Position numbers and translations under genes: made by a program. This document shows, one piece after another, positions 15,401 through 28,093 of a DNA stretch of 64,000 nt (the first letter of the stretch is position 1; each line of letters begins with the position of its first letter). Location: the NCBI RefSeq assembly GCF_014898815.1, contig NW_026515546.1, forward strand, positions 4,783,001 to 4,847,000, written 5' to 3'. The notes under the pieces are model-generated. The model searched no databases. It saw only the letters and a program-made list of their open reading frames with translations, and had not been told where the DNA came from. The stretch is from Panonychus citri. Taxonomy: Eukaryota > Arthropoda > Arachnida > Trombidiformes > Tetranychidae.

Positions 15401-18400
15401 GAAAGAGATTGAAGATTAATAATAATCCCTGTTGATGATAACAATTTGTAAATTGTTAACAATTTAGTGGGGTAAAAGTTAAATTCATCAATTTAATGTT
15501 CACTCTCAATTTGAGCTTTACAAAGATTAAATTGTTTACCTGTCTTTGGATTTACCTTAATGTTAATCAATCTGCTTTTTCTTGATTTGATTGTTGTTGT
15601 TGTTGGTGTTTCCTTTTACTATTTATACTAAATTAGATTGACTAACTTGATTACTTGAGTTTCGCAAATTGTTACAATTGTTAATTGTTGACTGATGAGG
15701 TTAGCGTTTCATGTTTTTCAATAGGGTGACAAGTATAATATATATTTTCATGTGGATTTGTATAAATACCTGAGTGTTTGTTTGGTTGTGTGAAAAAAAA
15801 ACAAGAATCATTTTTTTTTACCTTACAAAGTGAATCTAAAAATAGGATCAATTGGATTATCTTTTGAATGATGATGATGATGGAAGTAGATTAAGATTAT
15901 GATTAATTATCTTCCATCACAAAGGTGATTAGTGTTAAGTAATTGTATTACTAAAGTTAATTGTAATTTACATTTGTCTTGCTTTCATATTATCATCATC
16001 ATCCTAATCATGATTATCACATTGTGATTATCTTAATTGTTTGTTTCTTTTTCTCCTTCCTGATTAATTTAATCCTGCAAATACATTGTTCAACTTTTCA
16101 ATGAGTGTTGATGGGCCAAAACAAAAGGATTTATAATTGGTAATGAAATGCAAAGGTTTTTGCTGACAATTTAAATTGCAAATTGTCAACTGACTTTCCA
16201 TTTAATTTGCAAATTGAATTGATGCTTGAATAGGGTTGATGTTGTAAAGGTAAGATGAGAAAAAAAAATCTCTATGATGATGATGATTATGATGATTAGG
16301 ATTGGGATGATGAGTGGGTAAAATGGTGGCTCGTCCAGTTGCACATCAATTATAAGGTGATTTTGTCAAGGTAAAAGTTGTTACCTTTTTTTGCACAGGT
16401 AAATTTTCATTGACTTCTTAATGAGAGGTTGAGGAGATGAATGAGCTTCTTATCATTGCAATGTGAACCTCTCATCTTTATCTTCATCATCATCATCATC
16501 ATTGTTACCTGTTGATGAGACACTTCATCATCTCCATCATAATCATCTTCATCTTCATCTTCATCTTTTTGAGAGTAATTTGTATTTTCCTTAAGGAAAC
16601 AGGTAAGCAAAAGTTTGTCAACTTTTTTTTCAATGAGAGTCACAATTTAAGTCACCAAAAAGTTAAAACGTTACAATTAATTAATGGTTAAATATACAAG
16701 TAGCATTAAGGAAGACAACAGCAATTAAGTTAATCAACTTTGTTAACTACTCCTTTTATCACTGAAAGAGACGAAAGCAAAAGTTATATTCAATTTGCAA
16801 CTACACAGGATTTAGTTAATCAACTGGGATTAAGATTAAGTGTTGACCTGGATTAATGATTAACCAAATTGATCAAGAATTAGTTTAAATATAATTGACT
16901 GAATCAATTGGAGAAAATATTAGTCAATAATGATTAAGAACGAGAATTAATCAATGATGAGTTGTTGTAAATGACCTCAGGCTATTCATTAAATGTGAAG
17001 GCAAAGGAGGAGTGAGTATATCAAATTGGTCAAACAAGTAAATTGCAATTAAAATTAATTCACAATTTAAGCTCATTGCTCTCAAAGAGTATACAAATAA
17101 TCATTATTAAATCTGATTACTTTTTTATTTCTCTTGTCAAGTTAATAATCAGAGGAAATAAAATGAAAATTTCATCATTATCATCATCATCATTTGGAAA
17201 CACTCATTGATATGGTAACTACAAATACCATTGACTCATGATGATTGTTGAATATAAATATTGATTCCTGTGAATATTATCATTCCTGAAAACATTTTCC
17301 TCTTCCTCCTCATCATTATCATCATCATCATCACATAATTGATGCAACGATTGGCTTTTAACCTCAATAGTTGATTGTCTTCATCTTCATCTTCATCTCT
17401 CTCTCTCTTCCCGCCTTCCATTCAAATTATGTAATATTAAATATCTTTCTCTTTCTTTATCATCTTTATCATCATCATCATCATCAAGAAACATCAAGTA
17501 TCAACATTGATTAGTTGTAGCTTTTGGTTGCACTTGCCACCTCCCAATGGGCTATCTGGTAACCATTGACATGTAAATTGTTGCTACTTAATCACCATTG
17601 ATTTAAATATATATCTTACTAAATTTTGACCAAATCTAATCGCTAATGAAACCTTAATTGGCTCCAATCAAGTACAGAAAATAAAAGAGAATCAAATTAA
17701 ATCCGGTTTGTCTGTTAGTTAATAGTTTATAATAATAATAATAGTTGGTTTACTCAAAGATAATCATCTCCATCTTCATCTTCATCTTAATGATTATCTT
17801 ATATTTTTTATTTTAAATATTATCTTGTTTGTCTTCTGCCAATATACACTGATTGCGTTTTCATTTAATCATTGTATCGACTCTAAAGGTAATCAATTGA
17901 AAATTAGATTTAATTGTCAATCTAAAATGTTAAACACGAGTAGCCTTAAATCATGCAATAACCTCATCTTTCACCAGAATTGAACAAAATCTTTACTCAG
18001 TGGGAGTGGACGATGATGATAATGATGAGGATGATGATGATAAAACCTTAACACAATCCAGGTAATTACAGGTAAGAATCAGAGAGAGAGAGAGAAACTG
18101 AAAGTAAATTACAAAGTACAAGTTAATTTCTTGCAAGTTGATTAGCTAAATCATCATCATGATAACAAAAATCTAGTTAACAATCAAAAGGTAAATGAGA
18201 GAGAGTAGCAATTGATTTAGTTACTTTGATAGTTGAACAATATGAAGATAGAAAATTTCTGAATTTCTTTCAATTGTTATTCAAATAATTATCATGATAA
18301 TGATGATAATCAAATCTAATTTACCTGGGGAAAAGTTAAATTAATGAAAAGGTGAAGAAATTAAATCCTGATTATTGTAGTTGTTGATTTAATTTCTCAA

Positions 18401-21400
18401 CATGAAATGATCATTATTAGTTTATTATTGTTAAACCATAGGATCTTTTCTTGATTGTAAGCAATTTAGTAATCATGATGATAGTTAATTTCAAGTTTCA
18501 ACCTATAATTCAATATCAAGGTGAGAGAGAGAGAGAAAAGTAAAAGAAACAATAAAGTTTTTCCAGTTGATTGCAATTGATGATTTATATTGTTGATCCA
18601 ATTGATACAATTTACCTGAATGGATGACGATGACGATGATGTGGTCAAGGTGGGCAATAGATATTGGTCAACGATTAAAGTGAAAATTAATTGTGACAGA
18701 TTCCCAATAGATTATCTTAATTAGTTATACTGGTAGTGGAAAATTTTGTTTTTTTTTCGTAAAACACAAATTGATATAAATTGTTGCTTATAGAAAACGG
18801 TAGCAAACTAATCTACCCCTGAGGCTATTTAAACCCAATGGTATTTACCCTTAAAACCTCATTGGTGGTGGTGGTTACGGTTGAATAAGATAAGATAAAG
18901 ATAATGATAATTGTTGACCAGTGAAAGTTGATGATAAATCACATTTGTCTATCCTAATATTTGTCATCATAATAATGTGACAATTAATTGTTTAAAAGTC
19001 AAACGGATACAATTATGTAAATTGGATTACCTGGATTAATGGGTTAATATACATAAATTGCTGATAAATGAGAGAGGATTAGCTTTGTTATCGCTGATTG
19101 TTGACAATCAACGCAAGAGGATTATCAAAGTTTAGAATCAGGTTAACGTGCTGAGATAGAGAGAGAGAGACCTATTGACCACAGGGAGAGAGGATACTGA
19201 CCATTAGTACACTTGGAGAGCCTCAATGTTATGATTAATCATCTTATGAATAAATTAATCAATTCAATGTTTCTTGTTTTCTATTGTTTTTTTACTCTTC
19301 ATCTTCATTTGACCATCAGGTTAATAGGTAACAATTTATTTAGCTGATATTATCTGTCTATGGTGTTTCAATGTGCTGATGGCTGATATTCATTACCAGG
19401 TGATGTCCACTCTTGTTGACCATTGAAAAAATTGCAAGTCAACACCTACAACAATTGTTGACCTCCCAAGATATCAGTTAATCATTTTTGTTTATTAACT
19501 GATATTTCATCATTGAGAATGATGAAAACTGGTCAATGTAATAGTTGGATTGAGAGAGAAAACTTGACCACAACTTTTTTTCTTCTTTTTCTACACAAGA
19601 GTCACAATTATCTTGTCCCAACATTATCGCTCTCGCTATCGCTAAAGTCTATCATTTGACCTTCCATATGTTTTCATCATTATTTTAGTTACGAATCTTT
19701 TTTTCGTCATCTTTTCTGGTTCTAAGCTTGCGTCGAATTGCAAATTATAGGAAGATAATGATGATTATCATTCTGATCATGGGTGTTGATGAGGATAAAG
19801 TTTCTATAATAGTGATTATCTTTATCACTTTTTTTTCTTGTTGCTTCTCATTGTTTACTGGTTTGTTTGTTTTTCCATCTTGCGGTCAACAGGAAGTTCA
19901 TATTATCATGATAACGGTTCAGATGACAACGGATGTTGTCATTGTGTCGAGAAGAAAACAACAACAAAAAAATATTCTAGTGGACATATAATATTTATCC
20001 ATCATAGAAGATGAATCTTTATCATCTCTCTTTCCAGGTAAGTAAATAGTAATCACTATGTCCAGGTAGGAGGACACATCACTTTTTCATCCATTGAAAG
20101 ATTACAGGTAAACTCTGTGTAAAATCAATATCATTTTTTTGGGATTTTACCTGAGAAATGACAAAAAAATTGTCCAATTTTTGTTTATTGTCGTTTTTGT
20201 TATTACAGAGACGTTGATTTCCAAATAGGAAGTAGTTTAATTGTCAAGGTAAAGATATTAATCAATGTGATACCTGAAAATTGTTTTGATTGAAACTTTT
20301 TCATTGTTACCAAACAATTTAATTGTTGTGAGAGTTTAATTTTAAATCGTTAACAATAATCATGGTTTTCCCTTTTTGTTTAACATTATCATGGTGATTT
20401 TCATGATAACTCAATGATTATCAAAAATTGTATCTAAATGGGAGGAGATGATTAATTGAATTGTGCTAATTGTCTGACTGTTTCTTGATTGTTGATTAGG
20501 AGATGATGAGATGAGGGTCTCTTGATCCTGTCACAATTAAAAAATCCTATGTTGATTGTTGATCTGTTTAATTTCAATCAATTTTCTAGTTACACAATTA
20601 GGGAAAAAAACAACAACAACTAAATATAACAATCAATTTAAAAGGTAAACATTAAGGTGATGATAATTGTCAAATTGATGATACATAATGATAAAGGTTG
20701 ATGGATAACAATTAGAGTTGATTATCATGAACCATCAATTGAATTGAATCCTGAAATTGGATTAATGTTTACCCTTAAATTGAACAATTTAAACTACACC
20801 AGACAAAGTGAAAAAAAAAGTTAATTTTCTGATAATTTTAATGATAAACTTACACAGACACAGAAAAGTCAACTTTAAATTGCTTCTTTACCTGACAATT
20901 AAGGTGACAGCCTCCAGAAACCAGTTAATTGTTAACAAGAATTAACTTTCAGCAACAGGTAAATTGTTTACCTGTACAGTTTTCAAAGCTTCTGAAAATT
21001 TCACAATTGTCAAAGAAAAAAAACTCAGGTAATAACAATAATCATGAATGATGAAGATGAAGATGAAGATGAAGATGATGAGAGAGACTCAATCATCATG
21101 TGAATGAAAAAGTATCAACTTTCAATGGACGAAAGTTAATCATGAAAGTTTTTATTTCAAACGATTTACTATCACGTTATAATTGTATTACATTGATTAA
21201 CATGATTAATGTGTAATCATGATTACGGAATCAAGTGATAATGAGCTAGTTAGATAATATCATGAAAAATAATATTAGAAGATGAAAAAAAATGGAATAG
21301 AACTTTTTTTTTGTTCGATTGAATGAAAATACTATTACATGAAATGTAATTGAAATCAATTATCAAGGTCAACTGATCAAATCATTTAATCATCTTATTA

Positions 21401-22892
21401 ATCAATTAATCAATCTACTAATTTCTTCCTCATCTTGATCATTGATTAAGTGAAAATCATTCTGCCGTTCATTTGATTGTTATCAACTTATTATCAATAT
21501 TTGAAATCTAATTTTGTTTCATTTTCTCAATCCAATCAATTGATTCACTCACTGATTCAGTTTAATTTTGTATTAATAAATAAATATTTAACAATAGGGA
21601 TTTAGTGATTATTAACAGTTTTCAGAGAGTCAATTAAATCTAATTGGTTACGGATTTTAATTCATTGAATGGTCAATTGATCATGTGGGCAATCAACAGA
21701 ATCAACCAGCAATTCAGTTTAATTTACAAGAATGAGAAGTTAATTCAGTTCTAATTTTGTTTTCTTCATCATCTTCTAAATTATTTTTGATTAACATAAC
21801 AATCAGTGAGAAAAATTAATGGTAATTACAATCAACTATTAACAATAACAATCAAGAAATAATAACTTTGAGACCTCACATGTAACCAGCCAACATGCTG
21901 GTCATTTCATGGTCTCAACATCAATTGATAATGATGATGATGATGATGATGATAATCAGAAATGATGAACAATCAAACTAATTTAGTAGTAAAGTTCATC
22001 ATTCACCTTTAATTGTTAACAAGATTCGTTGATTGTTGATATCTTTTAGTTGTTTAGATCCGTTTATATGGTTACCAGATTATTATTCAACTTTCAGCCT
22101 CATTTTTTTATCTCTCAACAATTAAATCTTAATCTTAATCTCCTCAAAGTGATGACCAGTACCACCCACTTTAACACCCATTGGTCAATGCGGGTTTTCA
22201 TGATAATCCATTGATTCATCATTGAGAAAAAAAATTTCATGGGAATTACTTTTTTCACCTTATCCTTTTTTTGCTATTTTGGTGAGTACTTTGAAATAAT
22301 TAGAATCATTTTCATTCATGAAATAACAATTAACACAATCATTTGATTATTTCTGTACTTTTTTTCAGCATCTTTGGGTTTTTATGCCTTTAGGCAATCT
22401 AATTGTTTGGTAACTTTTGTATTGTGAAATTGTGAAACGAGAGGAGTAACTTTCATGAAAATAATTAACTTTAGTTGTTACAGTTTGCTTGAGATATTCA
22501 ATCAAACTAATCAATTGATTAAAATAGTGACAATTAAGGAGAAAAATTAATTGATTGATTGAACTTTTGTCTTTCTTTCAAATTTAATCAATTAAAGTTT
22601 TTGCTTTTCCTTTTTGTCATCATGTTAATATTATAATTTGGACTTTAAATTATCAATCCTAGCAAATGAATTTATGAATCAATTAATTAGCCAACAAGTT
22701 ATCATCAAGGTAATTAATTAATTTGATTAATGATGCGTGTGTGTGGGTTAATCATGATTAAATTTATAAGAAAATGAATTAAAATGAGTGAGAGAGTGAG
22801 AGAGATGCTAAAAAAAGATAAACACAGTGATAATAGTAATCAGATATTAGCATTATTTTGCAATTTACTATGATGATGATGACGGAAGATGA

Positions 22893-22931
<39 letters not shown>

Positions 22932-25900
22932 AGATAAATTATCTTTCTTTTTGTTTCATTCTTACTTTTTAATCACTTCGGTTAATGATTTACCATGTAA
23001 ATAGTGTTGTCACCAAGAGACTTTGACAATTTGGGAGTGTAATCATTTGCATAATAATCAAATTAAAAACTGAATCAAACTAATCAACAACATGATGACA
23101 GCAATTAACTGATGAAAACAAAAATCATCAATGAAAAATGGTTTACAATTAGAGAACTAGATTAACTTTAATTTGGTTACCTGTGATACCTTAATGATTG
23201 GTGGCAAAATTTTCAGGTAGCAAAAAAACAACAATTACAATTTAAAATTGTTGATTAAAGTTAAACAATTTACCTGTTCAACTATCAGGTAATAACCTTA
23301 ATGACCAAAATTAACATCAAAACGATGGTCAAGGTATCAAAATGATTGCAAATTGTGAAGTGATGATGATTAGACTTGAAAGACTGGATGAAAGGAGGAG
23401 GAAGATGAAAAAGATGATGAAGAAGAAGAAGATGATGATGAGAGAAGAGAAAAAAACATTCAAATGATTTTTAAGAAATTATCTAAATTCCTTTAGGAAG
23501 ATACTTGAGGCTCTGTTTTTTTCTTCTTTCTCTTCTTCTTTTTCATCATCGTCTTCATCTCACCTGAGTTTCTGTTGTTAACAAAACTGCTACTGGTTTT
23601 TAATTTCAATGAGCAAATTAACTACAACAGGTAAATGTTTAAACGTACTCATGATAAGTGTTTTTTTTAATCATATCATTTACGTTTTTACTTTACAATT
23701 GAAACGTTGAAACGTCTTCAGGGCAATTTACTGATTCGTTGTAATTGCAATTCTTGCAAAGGAAACAGCAAAAAAGTCATAATCATTTTTACCTTAATGT
23801 TTTATCATCATTATTATTAATTGTATATCTTTTCATTGTGATGGAGAGAGAGAGAGATTCATTAATAAAAATCTTATCATCATCAACTCTTTCTGAATAT
23901 TAATTGATTAATATGTAAGATTTTCAAAGAAATCGTTAATTGTTTTACCTTTTACGTTAATTAATCGTTTTAAACGATTTTATAATTTAATTGCAGAAAC
24001 AATTTAAATAGCAAATTGTGAGTATCATTATCATCAATATATAATCAATAAAATGACGATGATGATGATGATGATGATGTGAAAACAGAATTGTAAATTG
24101 TTCAACTTCATTCATTAGTTTTAATGATTAATGATATTAAATTTTTTCTTCTTCTTGTTTACCTGATCAAGTGAAAGTAATTTCTTGATGATGATATTAT
24201 TATCTCATTAGTTGAAACAATAAGCTCATTAATCATATTCAATATGATTATTGTATTGAAATAAAATAGAAACGGAAATGGTGATGAGAAATTCAAAAAA
24301 AACTGATAAACAATAAAGTGATTATGATAAACGGAAATGGATCATGATTAACGCCTATTAATCAATAGCTGATCTCAGGTAAATTTGATTGTAATACAAG
24401 ATATTAGTATTATCTCATAACCAGAGGTTACCCCAAGGTGAGTCTTGGGATGAAAATGTTATCATCATCATTATCATTTAGTGTTAACTACCTTTAAGTT
24501 ACCTGGTTGATAACCATTTACCTGTCAAAACAAAAGATGAAACTTTTTTTCTGTGACAAAAATTATCTCTTGGATATTAATTATTATTATTTTTATGTGT
24601 TAACGTGCTGAGTTTTTGAAACTTTTTTTTGCCTTGTAAACAAGTTGTTGACTAATGATGATAATATTTAAGTCTCTCTCTCTCTCCCAGGTAAACAATT
24701 TAGCAATTTATTAGAGTGGGTGGAAGGAGGAGGATGATGAGGATAGATTTAGCCTCCCATGGTGAGCCTCTTAATCTCTCACTTTCTCCCTCTCTCAGTA
24801 TATTATTAACTCTCATCTTTTATTAACTAACTTATCAAAGTGCTAATAACTTTTTCCCGTCAAAGAGGGTGGGTTAAATTGTCAGTGGAAATTGTCACCA
24901 ACAATTGATTCATTCCAACAGCTATTTAGTATCTTAATAATAGCATCAATGTCATCTGAGAGAGAGAGAGAGAGAAAAGTGAGTTGATTGTCTCCCTGTG
25001 GGTATTAATTTCTTAAGATGCTAATATCCTTTTTCATCTTCATGATGACAGGAAAAAGCCCATTTACCTGAAGCCTTGTTTCCGTTACAGGTAAATACGT
25101 TCATGTGATACAATTTTATTGCTTTTTTGTCATCATCATCATCTCATCATCATCCTCACACCTCCTCCTCCTCATCACCATCATCATCATCTCATATATT
25201 AAGATATCTAAGTGTAACTTTTGTTTCTGAATCACTGAGCATCTTAGTTCAGGTAAATACAAACACTTAAATTAGGTTGAATTTGAAAAACTCAATTCAG
25301 TTTTTAATCAAATGATTACAAGTTAATTAAACAGTCTCTATGTGTGGGTTATTGTTAAATCTACTTGATCTGGATTCTTGATTCCTTTCATGAAATTCAT
25401 GATTGTCAGAATGATAATTAAATGATATCAATGAAAAAAAAGCCTTTCAAATTAAATGTTAAATGCCCCAATGAAACTGTTGTTACCTGTGTATTTATGT
25501 TAGCTATGGTTATCTGATTTACTATTATTAGTTTTACAATTTAATTGTGTAAACTTTGATTATTGTATTATTATTATCATCATAATCAAATTGATATAGT
25601 TTTACCTTATAACAGAATTGACAAATTGTATTTACATCGGTTGAGTTAATCAATAATTGTTTCCCTAATTGTGATATAATGTTTACCCTGTAATGAGACA
25701 CAAACACAATAATCAAAGTGTACAAAATTATTGTTGACACTTTTTCTGTCTAATTGTCATTTATAACAATTTAGATCAACATTAACAATTTAAACAACAA
25801 CAGAATCCATTGTTATCAGATAAGTACAATAATAATATAATCAGTTCGGAAACAGCGACAACAATTAAAATCCAATAGGATTGATACACAAAAACTCATT

Positions 25901-26443
25901 GTGATTACATAATTTGCTTAATTAATTGATTAAGTTCAAATTGTTCTAGAATCATATGAATGACCAGAAAGTGACCACGAGTAAAAGTCTTAAAATTTGT
26001 CACTTAAAACGTAAGATTTTATATGTTGAAGTTTCATTTTTTTTTCCTCTTCTTTTACTAAGGTCATCTTTTTGTTCAAGGATCTTCGGGTCATAACCGG
26101 ACATTTAATTGTTACTATTATTACCTGTTAACATTAACTAACACAAGGAGAGAGTGAGAGAGAGAGAGATGATAATAATCATCTTAATCATAATGATATT
26201 AATTTTACAAAGGTAAGTGTAGTGATTTGGTGAAGTTGAATCAACGTAAACTGTAATTAAGATTCAAGGTAAAAAAAGGCATTAATATCGTGTAAGGTAA
26301 GCAAAGTAGCAAATTGTATCAGTTTACCTGTGAGAATAAAGAAAGAGAAGAAAGAAAGAGGATTTTCACTCTTTTTCAATAATCTTCTCTTTCTTATCAT
26401 CACACACTTTAGTCTTTCTCTCTCACCCTCTTATACAAAAGAG

Positions 26444-26488
<45 letters not shown>

Positions 26489-28046
26489 AGCTAAGGCGTT
26501 CCAACGTGCTGATGAAAATGACTTTAAGCTTAACTCCCTAATGAATTAGGGGAGGATGAAAAGTGATGCAAAGTCGTGATGATTATATTACAAGAATCAG
26601 TAATCAAAAATAATTATGCATCTTATGCATTTTTGTTGCTTTGGTTTCATGGACATAATTTTTTTTTTCACTCACAAATTTGTCTCTCTAACTGTTAATA
26701 ATATGTTTGGGTTAGTGATGAGAGAGACAAGAGAGAGAGAGAGAGAGAGAAGTGGTTTTTGTCTGTGAACATCATCATCATCTACCTGATATTAGCACAC
26801 ATTAGTAGGCTTACTAATAGCACGTTCAAAGTTACACAGGTAATAGTAATTTCCAGAGCATTTATCCAAGTGCCAATGTAATTATTATTAAGAACGAGAA
26901 AGAGATGACAGAAAATTTTGTTGATTTCGGTTACCTGTTGATCTTAATTGTTTTATCATTATAATGAATTAACACTTAATTACCTGTGATTAAATTTAGA
27001 TCATCTAATAGATTATAAGCTTAACGAATTGATTGTAATACTTGGGTGATTGTTGATTCTGTTGTTTTATTATTTGTTGGGTTATTTTGTATTGTCCTAT
27101 TTGTTAATTAATCTAATCCACTGTTAATCCAAATAGTAATACAGATTAATTGTTATTTTTTATTGGGTGTAAATTGTTGACTTTATGTTGTACTTGTTGG
27201 TAATTGCAATTGGTACCAAACAATTAACTTGATTTTGATCGATTAAGATTAATTGTTAGTTAATATTGACCTTACGTTTTCTAATCAAATAACAATTTGC
27301 ACCCTTGGTTATTGTGTGTTAATCAAAACAATAAGAAACAAATTAACAATAAACAATGAACATCAATTACAATGATAACATGAGAAATTGCAACAGAAAC
27401 AAATCAAATGTAATTCAAAAGTAACCACAAACATAATCTATCAACAGGTAAACCATAATATTGACCTTAAATCTCAGGTAAATTTAACGGATGATGATGA
27501 TGATAATGATACAGAGATGATAAACTGATCATTGGATGAGATTGTTTTGTTTTTCTAATGTTTCCACTTTCAATTGCTACTGTTTGAAATTGATGGAAAC
27601 ATCAACAAGTGATGAAGATGATGATCAACACTCAAGGTTGCAAATTGACAGTTGAAAATGAAAGGAAATTGATGATAACAACAATAGAAAAGTAAAAAAA
27701 AAGGTAATATCATCAACAACAAGATAGAGATTGTAAAACTCATCTATCAGGCCAAAAGTGGCCTCCGTTTGACGGGAAAATTAACAGGTCATTATTAAGC
27801 TCCATCTTAATCAATCGTTAATAAGATGATTTTTGTTTTAACGAGGTTTCAATTGTTACAGTTAACACTTCAAACGCAATGTCAAAGTGTATCTCGTTTA
27901 CTCAATTAACTCTATGACTTTTATCCTCATTTGATTGATGATAAAGATAATTTTCTGACCATTGGTCAGTTGGTAAATCTTTACCTGTGTATTACAAATC
28001 GGCTACTGTGATAATCTTTAAGTAAACTAATCAATATCATTCTGGT

Positions 28047-28093
<47 letters not shown>

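Larger units (their letters stand above)
13294..27986. promoter_or_regulatory. Dense CAGGTAA/TTACCTG cluster in eyg intron 3
   Basis: By eye I count about 46 exact heptamers, 21 as CAGGTAA and 25 as TTACCTG, for example at 13294, 13310, 14038, 14070, 15049, 15073, 18059, 18069, 20956, 20968, 23270, 23286, 25063, 25089, 27444 and 27475. Base composition alone predicts one or two. They are mixed with GA runs and GAT triplet runs. CAGGTA is bound by Snail/ZEB-type zinc fingers and is close to the Zelda site. A long-range enhancer region for eyg is an inference. The word also fits a 5' splice site, but the even orientation argues against that. Confidence 0.5.
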
